DNA of 36,989 nucleotides from Candidatus Methanoperedens sp. (GCA_026552855.1 JAPMTX010000156.1:1-36989); one strand, 5' to 3'. Shown: positions 8,417 through 17,252, numbered from the stretch's first letter. A program made the numbers and translations. Notes: a model not told the origin generated them from the sequence alone.

Positions 8417-9862
8417 TTATTCCCTTCTTCTATAAAGCAGGAATGCTATCAGCCCTAATACCGCTGAAACAGGAAGAACAACAGAAGGGAACTCAGGTAT
8501 TGATGTTGGCGGTCCGATTGGGGTTCTTGTTACATTTGGTGTTGTTACCGGCTGCACCTCTACTTTCCCGGTCATGCCCATATTATCGTGTATAAGGCAG
8601 ACATAATCGTACGTACCCGGTTTAGTAAACAAGAGAGTGTAGTTCTGTCCGGGCTGGAGAATACCGGAATTGAAAAACCCTGTCCCATTGTAGATGCTCC
8701 CGCCTGCTGGTGCTGCAGCCACAGGGTTTACTGAGAGATCAGGCAGTATGAATTCAGGTACAGGCTGTCCCGGGACCGGGAAAGTCACTGTATGTATCTC
8801 CATGGGATTCGTCTGGGTCCAGGTAACCGTATCACCTGTATGTATCTTCAGCGTACCTGGTGTAAAGCGCATGTAAGCGGAATCGTGCTTTACGACATCG
8901 CCGCAAGAGATCGATGTAGCTCCGCTGCCTGACATAGTGGGACCCTGGTGCACGTTGATGAACCATCCGCGGCTCAGGACAGCAAGCCATGGAGGACCGT
9001 TGATAGTGGTCGTGCTCGTAGCTGTGCCATCAGCGCCTGCTGTCAGATTGTTCAACGGGAAAGTTATTCCACCGCCAGCTTCACAAGTACCCGCATGGAT
9101 ATGCTCAGGATGGACGCTGTTCGGAGCAAGCCCTGAGACCTTAACCTGCACCTGTAAAATACCCGGACCCGTAAAGTTCAACGTTGCACTTCCGGTTACA
9201 GATGAGTTGTTCTGCGGGGTCAGAAGCACATTTGCATTCGTTGGCAGTGGAATATCAGCTGCAGCCTGCCATACGGTCGTGCCGTTCGGTCCGGGAGCAG
9301 AGGTCAGACTTAGGTTTTCCACAAGCTGCTGTCCTGCATCCAGGTCCATCTGTAACTCCTGCTTACCCTGTGTTGCGTACTGCTCCTGCGTGAACAGGTA
9401 CGGACTGCCGGCGGACTGTACGATAACGATGCCTCCCATCCCAGGATGGATAAGGCACTGATAAGTGTAAACGCCAGGCTTCAAAAAGTTCAGCGAATAA
9501 CTCGTTCCCGGTAACATCAAGCCAGAACTGACGTGACCTGTACCATTGTAAACTGAGCCCCCTACAGGCAGCAACACCTCAGGACTGTCTGGACTGGGAA
9601 CCGGTCCACCGCTCAGGAAGCTTACAGTATGGGGTTCATCTCCTCCGAGCGTCCAGTTTATTGTATCTCCTTCATTGATCGTGATGACGCCGGGATAAAA
9701 TCCCAAGCCTTGCAGTGCCATATCTGGCGTTTGTCCGCCAGCAAGTACATGCCACGTAGTCCCCTGCGCCGCCGCTACACCTGATAGAAATATGAATGCC
9801 AGGATTATAGTTCCAGTTGCTATACTGAGGGTATACCCTCTTCTAACCTTGTTCCTTAACAT
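8417..9862 (-). CDS. Secreted two-copper protein: cupredoxin-CHRD-cupredoxin with PEF-CTERM-like tail
   Basis: A 481-aa exported protein. Residues 10-32 form a signal peptide. The first cupredoxin domain (about 35-150) carries type 1 copper ligands H78 (EPHTVSF) and C136-x2-H139-x2-M142 (CLIHPGM), the spacing seen in amicyanin. Residues about 190-330 resemble a CHRD domain (HPEHIHAGTC..., then FINVHQGP). The second cupredoxin (about 330-445) has H in MEIHTVTF and a second C-x2-H-x2-M (CLIHDNM). The C-terminus is PEFP, a hydrophobic span and RRRE, matching PEF-CTERM sorting signals that archaeosortase processes. It is therefore probably surface-anchored. GGGAGTGG lies before the ATG. Likely roles are electron transfer or copper handling outside the cell; the partner is not visible here. 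Confidence 0.88.
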   Translation of the reverse strand: MLRNKVRRGYTLSIATGTIILAFIFLSGVAAAQGTTWHVLAGGQTPDMALQGLGFYPGVITINEGDTINWTLGGDEPHTVSFLSGGPVPSPDSPEVLLPVGGSVYNGTGHVSSGLMLPGTSYSLNFLKPGVYTYQCLIHPGMGGIVIVQSAGSPYLFTQEQYATQGKQELQMDLDAGQQLVENLSLTSAPGPNGTTVWQAAADIPLPTNANVLLTPQNNSSVTGSATLNFTGPGILQVQVKVSGLAPNSVHPEHIHAGTCEAGGGITFPLNNLTAGADGTATSTTTINGPPWLAVLSRGWFINVHQGPTMSGSGATSISCGDVVKHDSAYMRFTPGTLKIHTGDTVTWTQTNPMEIHTVTFPVPGQPVPEFILPDLSVNPVAAAPAGGSIYNGTGFFNSGILQPGQNYTLLFTKPGTYDYVCLIHDNMGMTGKVEVQPVTTPNVTRTPIGPPTSIPEFPSVVLPVSAVLGLIAFLLYRRRE

Positions 9863-9915
9863 ATTACCACTCCCTTAAAAAGGGCATCCGCTCCTGTACG
9901 TATTTGAGCGGGCAC

Positions 9916-9935
9916 CACACCATATCACACCATAT
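9916..9935. promoter_or_regulatory. Perfect tandem 10-bp repeat at the cupredoxin promoter
   Basis: CACACCATAT occurs twice back to back (9916-9925 and 9926-9935). Read on the minus strand, the distal copy merges into CTATTATATGG, a plausible TATA box for the cupredoxin gene, whose ATG is some 70 bp further on. A 10-bp period places both copies on one helical face, as expected for an operator. The regulator is unknown. Confidence 0.5.
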
Positions 9936-10188
9936 AATAGTTACTTCAATAGGATAAAAGCATTTCGGGGAAGCGGTAGATTCATGTAGGTTCCTGAATT
10001 CTTCTTAAATCCGGATACTGCCTTTATCCTGCGATTAATATAAGGTTTTATTTTGTTTATAATGTAATGTATTATCGTTATATTTATGTACAGCTTCATC
10101 TATTTTGAATAGCCGCAGATTTAGTTAGATCTATAACTTACCTGCGTATTCAACCGGAAAATATCGGTAGTGACATCAAATACAAAAG

Positions 10189-10199
10189 TTTATTATAAT
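10189..10199 (+). promoter_or_regulatory. Probable TATA box of the MCR activation operon
   Basis: The AT-rich run GTTTATTATAATG (around 10188-10200), preceded by an A-rich BRE-like stretch, is the best TATA element in the 378-bp space between the divergent cupredoxin gene and atwA. It would give a start site near 10215-10220 and a short leader containing the GGAG at 10229-10232. Confidence 0.4.
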
Positions 10200-10240
10200 G
10201 CGGATTAATGAATCGCAAAGTTATCCATGGAGAACAAAAT

Positions 10241-11869
10241 ATGACTCTGTTCATCGAAATTAAGGACCTTCGTGTTGGCTTCGATGGAGTTGATGTTCTA
10301 AAGAATATTAACCTTGAGGTTAAAGAAGGCGAGATCCTCGGAATACTCGGAAAAAGCAGCGCAGGAAAATCCATTCTTATGCATGTGCTCAGGGGAGTGG
10401 AGGCTTTTGATGATGTCTCAGGCAGTGTTATCTACCATCTGTCCAGGTGCAGCAACTGCGGGTTCATAGACCGACCGAGCAAAGTGGGGATGGCATGCCC
10501 GAGATGCAATTCTGGTCTTGAGAAACTTGAGGTGGATTTTGTAAAACTGCCCATCCATGACCCTCTCAGGCGGGACATCACAAGAAGGATAGCCATCATG
10601 CTCCAGAGGACGTTCGCTTTGTACGGCGATGAGCGTGTCATCGTGAACGTCATGAACGCGCTCCAGGAGATAGATGAGCTCAGTCCCAATGCAATAAACG
10701 TTGCTGCTGACCTGCTTGACCAGGTAAACCTCTCCAACAGGATGATGCACATCGCAAGAGAGCTCTCAGGAGGAGAGAAACAGCGCGTTGTCCTTGCAAG
10801 GCAGCTTGTGAAAAACCCGATACTGCTGCTGGCAGATGAGCCGACAGGTACACTTGACCCCAAGACCGCAGACATAGTGCACGAAACCATCCTGAACGCG
10901 ACCAGGGATTTCAAGATGTCGCTTATTATCACATCCCACTGGCCCAAGGTCATCGAGGAGCTCTCGCACCGCGCAATGTGGCTTGAAGAAGGCAGGATCG
11001 TGAAGATCGGCGATCCGCATGAGATCGCTGCGGAGTTCATGAAAGAGGTGGGAGAACTGGACAACCAGGAGAAAGTTGATATCGGTAAACCTATCATCCG
11101 GGCACGCGACCTGAAAATGACGTACTTCTCCCTGGACAGGGGCATAGTCAGAGCGGTCAACGACATCAATTTCGACGTGAGCGAGAGCGAGATATTCGGA
11201 CTGATAGGAGTGAGCGGAGCCGGCAAGACCACAACGTCCAAGATCGTTTCAGGCTTGCTGCGTCCCACGTCCGGCTCCATCGAGATCAGGATAGGCGACG
11301 AATGGATAGACATGACCCAGCCCGGTCCTGACAAGAAAGGGAGAGCCACGAAATATATCGGCATCCTCCACCAGGAATACAGTCTCTATCCCCACAGGAA
11401 CGTCATCGACAATCTGACAGAAGCCATCGGTCTTGACCTGCCATACGAACTGGGTGAAAGGAAAGCCATCCAGACCCTTATGACCGCAGGCTTTACCGAG
11501 AAGAAAGCAAATGAGATCCTCACCAAGATGCCTGACGAACTGAGCGAGGGTGAAAGGCACAGGGTGGCTATGGCTCAGGTGCTTATGAAAGAGCCAAGGA
11601 TACTTGTGTTTGACGAGCCGACAGGAACGATGGACCCTGTAACGAAGATAGAGGTCGCAAAATCCATTCTCCACGCCAGGAAGACACTTGGGGAGACATT
11701 CGTCATAGTATCGCACGATATGGATTTCGTGGCTCAGGTATGCGACCGGGCTGCACTGATGCGCCTTGGAAAGATCGTGGATATCGGGGAAACGGATACT
11801 GTTTTATCAAAACTTTCGGAGAAAGAGCGGGAAGAAGCTCTGGAAGGGATCGTTAAAGAATTGAAATGA
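10241..11869 (+). CDS. atwA: MCR activation component A2, tandem ABC-type ATPase (AtwA)
   Basis: ATPase that powers reductive activation of methyl-coenzyme M reductase; cytoplasmic and not a transporter. The 542-aa protein has two ABC domains. The first has Walker A GKSSAGKS (37-44), a zinc-ribbon-like insertion C70-x2-C73/C86-x2-C89, and signature LSGGEKQR. The second has Walker A GVSGAGKTT and an altered signature LSEGERHR. Both have Walker B with DEPTGT(L/M)DP. The inserted cysteine motif and the LSEGE variant help distinguish it from ordinary duplicated ATPases. ATG 10241 is chosen over an ATG 11 codons upstream because GGAG (10229-10232) precedes it. It heads a seven-gene co-directional run of methanogenesis marker genes, which strongly supports the identification. 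Confidence 0.93.
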   Translation: MTLFIEIKDLRVGFDGVDVLKNINLEVKEGEILGILGKSSAGKSILMHVLRGVEAFDDVSGSVIYHLSRCSNCGFIDRPSKVGMACPRCNSGLEKLEVDFVKLPIHDPLRRDITRRIAIMLQRTFALYGDERVIVNVMNALQEIDELSPNAINVAADLLDQVNLSNRMMHIARELSGGEKQRVVLARQLVKNPILLLADEPTGTLDPKTADIVHETILNATRDFKMSLIITSHWPKVIEELSHRAMWLEEGRIVKIGDPHEIAAEFMKEVGELDNQEKVDIGKPIIRARDLKMTYFSLDRGIVRAVNDINFDVSESEIFGLIGVSGAGKTTTSKIVSGLLRPTSGSIEIRIGDEWIDMTQPGPDKKGRATKYIGILHQEYSLYPHRNVIDNLTEAIGLDLPYELGERKAIQTLMTAGFTEKKANEILTKMPDELSEGERHRVAMAQVLMKEPRILVFDEPTGTMDPVTKIEVAKSILHARKTLGETFVIVSHDMDFVAQVCDRAALMRLGKIVDIGETDTVLSKLSEKEREEALEGIVKELK

Positions 11870-11941
11870 GCCGGGTAATAATTAAAGAGCCGCAGATGAA
11901 ATCAGAAAGGTGCAGACGCCCGATTGATTTCCGGAGAAGAG

Positions 11942-13459
11942 ATGATATCAGTAGAGATTAACGGGCAGAAAATAGAATTAAAGGAAGGCTCAAATCTTAA
12001 GGATGCCATCGAACTTGCAAAAGCCTTCTACATCCCCGAAACAACTGTGGGAATCCTGAAAGCCGGCGAGAAGAAGCAAGAGGCGACACCTGAATACAAA
12101 ATTCTCACCTCAAAAGGGGAATTCAGGATAGAACTTGCAGGCGGATCCGAAATATGGAATAAATTTTATTCTTCTTTCTCAACATTGAGGGCGCACTGGG
12201 AGACGAGCAATTCTGTAGCGTTCGGTCCTCTGGAGACCGATATCGTCCCTGAGAGAGGAGAGAAAAAATTCAATCGTTACGACGTTTTCATAGGAACCGG
12301 AGGGTATGACGCAAAAAACACGTACCTTCTCTTCGCAAAGAACAAGCACATCTCGGACTACGGAAGCCCGAAGGACGCGGTGATCGCCAAGGTCGTGAGC
12401 GGCAAGAGTATTTTAATGCAGCTCAGGCAGGGCGATTCTATACAGAAGATCGAACCTGTCATAAGGTGGGAGACACTGCTTGACAAGATATCCACTGCCG
12501 ACCTTGATACCAGGCTTGAGGACGGGATGAGCATCTTCACGTATTTCAAGGTCGATCTGGTCAATGAGGCGCCTGAAGGCGCTGAGCATTTGCTTGCACT
12601 TATCAGGAGAAAAATATTCAGTGTCGATACGTTCTCAAATTCGTTCCTCTCTGACGACAAACTTAAAGGGGAAGGCTGTCCGTACGAGCACTGGGACGCG
12701 CGCTCAGAAGGCGCTGTGGCTGTCAGGACGGACGGAATCGGCAACGGGAGGGTGTACATTTACAAAGAGGACAGGACATCAAGCGCAGTACACAGCGTGG
12801 TCGGGCATGTCTCGGAGGGACTTGAACTTATCAGGGTAGCCTCCGAAGGCAGTAAACTTGCTGCGCTATCTAACCCTGAGCGTGTCATGATACTGGGCAT
12901 GGGCTTTCCTGAAGCGGAAAGAGTGCTTAGCGAGCGCGGGCTGAAGCTTGAAAAAAGAGGATATACAGGTGAAGATGCCATCATAGTCGAGCAGGACCCT
13001 GATACCACTATCGAGATCATAGGCGAAGGCGTGGTAACAGCCCTCGGCGTAAAATCAGACAAGATAATCGATGTCAGGCTGTACGATGACAGGGCTCCCA
13101 TCACGCTTGATTTCTTCAGGCATTCGCTGCGCCTGAAAGACAGACCCCTGGGACCGCTGCCTGTATTATATACGTACGAGAACACGTTCCTGTTCAGGTC
13201 CGAGAAAGAGGCAGAGGCTTATAAAGAGATAAACCCTGAGAACGTCCCGAAAGCCAAGATCAATGCAGGGGAGATAGGAGTGACCAACCAGGCAGCAAAA
13301 CGCTACGGCATGATAGGTGTCAAGCTTATTGATGATGAGAAATATGGTCCGACCGGTGAGAAGTTCGAGTGCACAAACATTATAGGAAAAGTCATCGACC
13401 CCCAGCGGCTCCAAGGAGTTAAGGCTGGGGATATTGTTTATATAAGGGAGGTCTTCTGA
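11942..13459 (+). CDS. mmp3: Methanogenesis marker protein 3 (MCR activation complex)
   Basis: A 505-aa protein of the Mmp3/UPF0288 family. Residues 1-65 look like a beta-grasp (ThiS/ubiquitin-like) domain: MISVEINGQKIELKEGSNLKD. The rest includes a region classified with cyclophilin-like folds (TLDFFRHSLRLKDRPLGPLPV and following). In Methanococcus maripaludis Mmp3 co-purifies with McrC, Mmp7, Mmp17 and A2 in the ATP-driven MCR activation complex. ATG 11942, with GGAG at 11933-11936, is preferred to a TTG six codons upstream. It follows atwA by 72 bp and overlaps mmp6 by one base (TGATG), so it is translationally coupled. It is a near-universal marker of organisms carrying MCR. Confidence 0.92.
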   Translation: MISVEINGQKIELKEGSNLKDAIELAKAFYIPETTVGILKAGEKKQEATPEYKILTSKGEFRIELAGGSEIWNKFYSSFSTLRAHWETSNSVAFGPLETDIVPERGEKKFNRYDVFIGTGGYDAKNTYLLFAKNKHISDYGSPKDAVIAKVVSGKSILMQLRQGDSIQKIEPVIRWETLLDKISTADLDTRLEDGMSIFTYFKVDLVNEAPEGAEHLLALIRRKIFSVDTFSNSFLSDDKLKGEGCPYEHWDARSEGAVAVRTDGIGNGRVYIYKEDRTSSAVHSVVGHVSEGLELIRVASEGSKLAALSNPERVMILGMGFPEAERVLSERGLKLEKRGYTGEDAIIVEQDPDTTIEIIGEGVVTALGVKSDKIIDVRLYDDRAPITLDFFRHSLRLKDRPLGPLPVLYTYENTFLFRSEKEAEAYKEINPENVPKAKINAGEIGVTNQAAKRYGMIGVKLIDDEKYGPTGEKFECTNIIGKVIDPQRLQGVKAGDIVYIREVF

Positions 13460-13887
13460 TGGACCCGATAACGAAAATGGTTGTTATTAACTCCACGAAA
13501 GTACTGCCGAGCGATGTTGTTATCAAGCTCTATGAATCAAATGCTGACGTGATGATAAAAGAGACCTGTTTTGGCATCATAGTGTCGGGTGAGCGGTCAG
13601 CGGTCGAGCCGCTGCTGCGCAGTATCCGCAGTATGGACCCTTACGGCATATTCATAAAAGAGCGGGGGCTTGCGCCTGGTGAGCCTTACAGGTGCAGGGC
13701 TACGAGGCGCGGAGGAGCAAGACCGGGGTTCCATACCCTTGAGACAGAGGATAAAATACTGCCGTACATCGCTTCTGCGCTAAAAGCCCTGGATAGAGGC
13801 GAGATCCCGAAACAGAAACAAAAGAAGAAAAAACTTGATGTTGAAAAACTTAAACAAATAATAAAAGAAGCAGAGGTATCACAATGA
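13459..13887 (+). CDS. mmp6: Methanogenesis marker protein 6
   Basis: A 142-aa protein with the Mmp6 hallmarks: VIKLYESNADVMIKETCFG, then IRSMDPYGIFIKERGLAPG and CRATRRGGARPGFHTLETE. The C-terminal 35 residues are a Lys-rich tail ending [14 protein letters not shown] single conserved Cys sits in each of the KETCFG and YRCRA motifs. Molecular function is unknown; the family is restricted to organisms with MCR. The gene overlaps mmp3 by one base and mmp5 by four, so it is translated as part of the operon. GGGAGG precedes the ATG within the end of mmp3. Confidence 0.9.
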   Translation: MDPITKMVVINSTKVLPSDVVIKLYESNADVMIKETCFGIIVSGERSAVEPLLRSIRSMDPYGIFIKERGLAPGEPYRCRATRRGGARPGFHTLETEDKILPYIASALKALDRGEIPKQKQKKKKLDVEKLKQIIKEAEVSQ

Positions 13888-14333
13888 AAGTTTTTATTTA
13901 TCCAGCGAACAGTCTTATCCTTTCCGACCTGGTCGAGCGCTTCGGTCACGAGCCGCTTGCGATAATGTCAGAGATAGGGAAGAGGGTCAGGACACAGGGG
14001 CTTGATTCGCCGCCGCTTAACATCACACCTGAAGAGCCAAAGCTCGGTCTTAAATACGCAGCCGTGGAGGTTCCCTCAGGCGTCAGGGGAAGGATGGCGC
14101 TGTTCGACCCGCTGATATCAAAGGCGGACGCTGCCATAATCGTGCGCGACCCCGTGACCTCGTTCGGGTGCATGGGATGCGCCAGGACGAACGAGCTTAT
14201 CAACTTCCTGATACGCGCCAAGAAAATCCCGTTACTGGAATTGGATTACCCCTCAACCGAGGAAGATGCTAAAGAGTTTGTGTTCAAGATATCCGAATTC
14301 CTGAAATCCCTTAAGAACGAGGAGGAAAAATGA
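13884..14333 (+). CDS. mmp5: Methanogenesis marker protein 5
   Basis: A 149-aa Mmp5-family protein. The start [20 protein letters not shown] and the central [17 protein letters not shown] stretch are characteristic. The latter holds a C-x-x-C pair (CMGC) that could bind metal or an Fe-S cluster; this is inference. The N-terminal half looks like a small alpha/beta fold. Function is not established. It overlaps both neighbours by ATGA-type junctions, making it part of a strictly coupled set with mmp6 and mmp15. Confidence 0.9.
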   Translation: MKVFIYPANSLILSDLVERFGHEPLAIMSEIGKRVRTQGLDSPPLNITPEEPKLGLKYAAVEVPSGVRGRMALFDPLISKADAAIIVRDPVTSFGCMGCARTNELINFLIRAKKIPLLELDYPSTEEDAKEFVFKISEFLKSLKNEEEK

Positions 14334-15574
14334 TAGCCACTGAGAACCTTGTGAGAATAGCCCAGCTTTCATGCGGTGCCGAGTACAGCGGGATACAGAA
14401 GGAAATAGATTCTGCTGTGAAACAGGTAAACGCTGTAATGGTCTTCCCAGAAGTGGACATCCAGGATATAGAGGCTATCGAGGAAGAGTTCGGGCTGAAA
14501 GTCGCAAGCCCTGACCTTAAGCTCATGATGGCGCGGGCAAAGTCCATAGCCACGGGCAAGGTGCAGGTGGATGCAGTGTTCGTTGCAACTTGCTTTCGGT
14601 GCGCCGAGGCTGCGATAGTAAGGAGCGAGGTGCGAAGGTACATCCATGAAAAGACCGGCATACCGGTCATAAGTTACTCTTTCACTGAAAGGACGACGGC
14701 AGGAACCCTTCTCACAAGGATGGAAGCGCTTACGACCACAGCGCGCAGGAAGAGCCTTCTTGCAAGGGATAAGCAGAGCGGTCTCACTGCGGGTATAGAC
14801 TCAGGCTCGACTACGACTAAGGCTGTGGTAATGAGGGACAACAAGATAATAGGCAAGGGATGGGTGCCCACGATAAAAGTGCTCGACAGCGCTGAGGAAG
14901 CGTACAGCAACGCGCTGAAAGAAGCTGGTGTCGGGCGGGAGGAGATACAGGCTCTCGGTACGACGGGTTACGGGCGTTTCCTTGTCGGGGAACATTTCAA
15001 GGCAGACCTCGTGCAGGAGGAGATAACTGTTAACTCCAAGGGCGCTGTCTACATCGCTGATAAACAGAAAGGTGCGGCTACAGTTCTTGATATCGGAGGC
15101 ATGGACAATAAAGCCATCTCGGTCATCGACGGCATTCCCGGCATGTTCACGATGGGCGGGATATGCGCAGGTGCGTCGGGCAGGTTCCTTGAGATGACAG
15201 CCAAGAGGCTTGGAGTGAGCATAACAGAACTTGGCGCGCTTGCTATCAAAGGAAAGCAGGAGAACGTAAAGATGAACAGCTATTGCATCGTTTTCGGCAT
15301 ACAGTCGCTTGTGAATTCGCTGGCTACTGGAAGTAAACCTGAGGATGTTGCTGCAGCAGCATGCCACAGCGTCGCCGAGCAGTTGTTCGAGCAGCAGTTG
15401 CAGGAGATCGATGTTAAGGAGCCTGTGATAATGTGCGGAGGCACATCCCTTATCGAAGGCTTGCCTAAGGCGGTCGAGGAACTCCTGAAAGTCAAAGTAA
15501 TAGTACCTGAGAATGCGCAGTACATAGGAGCTGTGGGCGCGGCTCTTCTGGTATCGGGGTTCGTTTCGAAATAA
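14330..15574 (+). CDS. mmp15: Methanogenesis marker protein 15, BadF/BcrA-type activator ATPase
   Basis: A 414-aa protein. Residues 1-145 are an N-terminal domain with a C88-x2-C91 pair (TCFRC). Residues about 152-412 are an ASKHA ATPase of the BadF/BadG/BcrA/BcrD activator family: phosphate-1 loop [11 protein letters not shown] (155-165), phosphate-2 region [11 protein letters not shown] and a C-terminal GAVGAALL. Activators in this family bridge one [4Fe-4S] cluster between two subunits; the matching cysteines appear as C279 ([11 protein letters not shown]) and C319 (NSYCIVFG). It is therefore probably an ATP-driven electron donor with a dimer-bridging cluster. This would suit low-potential reduction related to MCR or F430, but its electron acceptor is unproven. 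It overlaps mmp5 by 4 bp and is followed 10 bp later by mmp17. Confidence 0.9.
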   Translation: MIATENLVRIAQLSCGAEYSGIQKEIDSAVKQVNAVMVFPEVDIQDIEAIEEEFGLKVASPDLKLMMARAKSIATGKVQVDAVFVATCFRCAEAAIVRSEVRRYIHEKTGIPVISYSFTERTTAGTLLTRMEALTTTARRKSLLARDKQSGLTAGIDSGSTTTKAVVMRDNKIIGKGWVPTIKVLDSAEEAYSNALKEAGVGREEIQALGTTGYGRFLVGEHFKADLVQEEITVNSKGAVYIADKQKGAATVLDIGGMDNKAISVIDGIPGMFTMGGICAGASGRFLEMTAKRLGVSITELGALAIKGKQENVKMNSYCIVFGIQSLVNSLATGSKPEDVAAAACHSVAEQLFEQQLQEIDVKEPVIMCGGTSLIEGLPKAVEELLKVKVIVPENAQYIGAVGAALLVSGFVSK

Positions 15575-15584
15575 AGGAGATCTG

Positions 15585-16190
15585 ATGGAACAGCTTGAGA
15601 CATTCGTCGTGGAATCGCCAGATGCGGTAGGAGCCAAGACTACCCGCATCCTTATACAGGACGTGCTGGCAGACCTATCCCTGAACCGCGTTATCGGACG
15701 GTTGAAGGTTTTCGTTGACCCGGTCGAGCCGGTTTTCATATTCACAGCCCTGCTCCGCATGGGGACGCCTGCGATTCGGCTCAAGGATTTTGCCAAAGTG
15801 GATATGGGGGCGCTCGGCAAGGACGAAATAAAAATAGAACTGATCCGGGAAGCGCACGCCGTAAAACTGCTCAATAAGCTGTGGGAAAGGTACGGCAAGG
15901 AGAACATCGAGCAGCCTGATAAGAAGATCATCGTCGTAAAGACCGACCCTATAAAGGAACTGGACGAGCTGCGGGAGCTTATTATCGAGGAGCCGCAGCA
16001 GGAGGTCATGGACCGCCTGATCGACGCCGTGGCGCTACGCATTATACCTGAAGGTTTCAGGGTAAGGAAGCATGAGCTTTCAACTTCGCATATCATGTTC
16101 GTGGCTTCCGAGGATACTCTCAAGCCGGAGTGGATAGCAAAAGCAAGGGAGATGCTTGAATCCATGAGGAGGGAAGAGGAAAATGCTTGA
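15585..16190 (+). CDS. mmp17: Methanogenesis marker protein 17 (MCR activation complex)
   Basis: A 201-aa protein, recognised by its N-terminal ESPDAVGAKTTRILIQDVL stretch and overall size. It contains no cysteine at all, so it cannot ligate an Fe-S cluster through Cys and is more likely structural in the complex. In M. maripaludis Mmp17 co-purifies with McrC, Mmp3, Mmp7 and A2. AAAGGAGAT lies just before the ATG. It overlaps mmp7 by 8 bp, consistent with stoichiometric co-translation of the two complex partners. Confidence 0.9.
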   Translation: MEQLETFVVESPDAVGAKTTRILIQDVLADLSLNRVIGRLKVFVDPVEPVFIFTALLRMGTPAIRLKDFAKVDMGALGKDEIKIELIREAHAVKLLNKLWERYGKENIEQPDKKIIVVKTDPIKELDELRELIIEEPQQEVMDRLIDAVALRIIPEGFRVRKHELSTSHIMFVASEDTLKPEWIAKAREMLESMRREEENA

Positions 16191-17109
16191 ACCAGTGATG
16201 TACGAGGGTGGCGTGTACAAACACAACCACCTCATCGAGCTTGTGGAAGACCTGGGCGGTTACATTCTCCAGAAGAACATCATGCAGACCGATGTTGTGA
16301 TCCTGATGCTTGTCCCGATAAACGACATGGCGGTCGTGGAGGCGAAAGCAAAAGCCCTCCTGGGAAAGGTGACGAGAGCACCCCTTACTGGCACCGAGAT
16401 AGCGACAGTGGCACCGACGCTCGCGTACCACCATCTCCCTCACCTTGACTGCGACGTGGCTGAGTTCCTCAGGAAGAAAGGCGCAAAGACAAACATGGTC
16501 GGACTTGCGCGCGGCGTGGGAAAGAGGATATGCCAGATGACAGCCTACGAGCGCGATCTAATCAATGAGCACGACCTTGCGGTGTTCATCCTCGGGAATT
16601 ACGAGCACTGCATCATCGAGAAATCAAAGCGGCTATACGAGGGCATAGAGGTACCGATAGTTGTGACCGGCGCGCCTGAACTTAAAGTAGAGGACATTCC
16701 AAATGCCACAGCCTATGTGGGGAACTTCGGCAGGATATTGCACCACATGCGCCACTCCGAAGAGCTGCGCACGCTTGACAGGCTCGCTGAGGTCATAGGC
16801 GGAGTGCTGGATAACGTGAGGAAGGAAATCGCAAAAGACCCGCCCTCAGTCGCCCCGCCGCGCATCAAGAAAGAGATAGAGGAGCAGGTGCAGGAGATCA
16901 TCGACAGCCTCCATCCACTACCAATCACCTTGCAAATGACTGGCGCGAGGGTTAAGTTGCCGTATGATGAATATCACGAGCAGATCGAGAATATCAAGTT
17001 CGTGGAAGGGGTGACGATGAAGGAGGTGGCGCGGGTGATGCCCTCGAAGATGAGGAATTTTACGCTGATAAGGGCGCTGCCGAAGTCGGAGACCGGGTTT
17101 GTGATATGA
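16183..17109 (+). CDS. mmp7: Methanogenesis marker protein 7 (MCR activation complex)
   Basis: A 308-aa cytoplasmic protein of the Mmp7 family. Three cysteines stand out in conserved-looking contexts: C90 (HLDCDVAEF), C117 (KRICQMTAYERD) and C143 (NYEHCIIEK). This pattern resembles nitrogenase-like subunits, and the MCR activation complex structure is reported to contain complex Fe-S clusters similar to the nitrogenase L-cluster. Assigning these residues as ligands is inference. It is the last gene of the run that starts with atwA. Its stop overlaps an ATG at 17106, but that frame is doubtful. Confidence 0.92.
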   Translation: MLEPVMYEGGVYKHNHLIELVEDLGGYILQKNIMQTDVVILMLVPINDMAVVEAKAKALLGKVTRAPLTGTEIATVAPTLAYHHLPHLDCDVAEFLRKKGAKTNMVGLARGVGKRICQMTAYERDLINEHDLAVFILGNYEHCIIEKSKRLYEGIEVPIVVTGAPELKVEDIPNATAYVGNFGRILHHMRHSEELRTLDRLAEVIGGVLDNVRKEIAKDPPSVAPPRIKKEIEEQVQEIIDSLHPLPITLQMTGARVKLPYDEYHEQIENIKFVEGVTMKEVARVMPSKMRNFTLIRALPKSETGFVI

Positions 17110-17252
17110 AAAAATTCGTATATTGGAGTGAAGATGATGAAGGTATATTGTGGAGTATTTTAACTGGAGGCATCAAAAATAGCAGGCTACAGGAACCAGG
17201 AGAACCACCTTGTAACACCGGACGTTCCCTGCTGGTCGATATTATCGCTTAG
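17106..17252 (+). other. 48-codon frame overlapping the mmp7 stop, doubtful
   Basis: An ATGA overlap with mmp7 opens 48 codons beginning MKKFVYWSEDDEG. The opening is reminiscent of the N-terminal strand of HicB-type proteins, including the YWSEEDDAY of the hicB gene 1.7 kb downstream. The similarity ends there, and the 3' half overlaps the oppositely oriented winged-helix gene. It may be a degraded antitoxin start or chance. Confidence 0.25.

Noticed and set aside
8937..9461. 174-codon plus-strand frame
   Set aside because: Shadow of the cupredoxin gene on the opposite strand; composition is low-complexity and no family is recognisable.
14801..16165. 454-codon minus-strand frame
   Set aside because: Antisense to mmp15 and mmp17; Ser/Arg/Ile-rich composition typical of a shadow frame.
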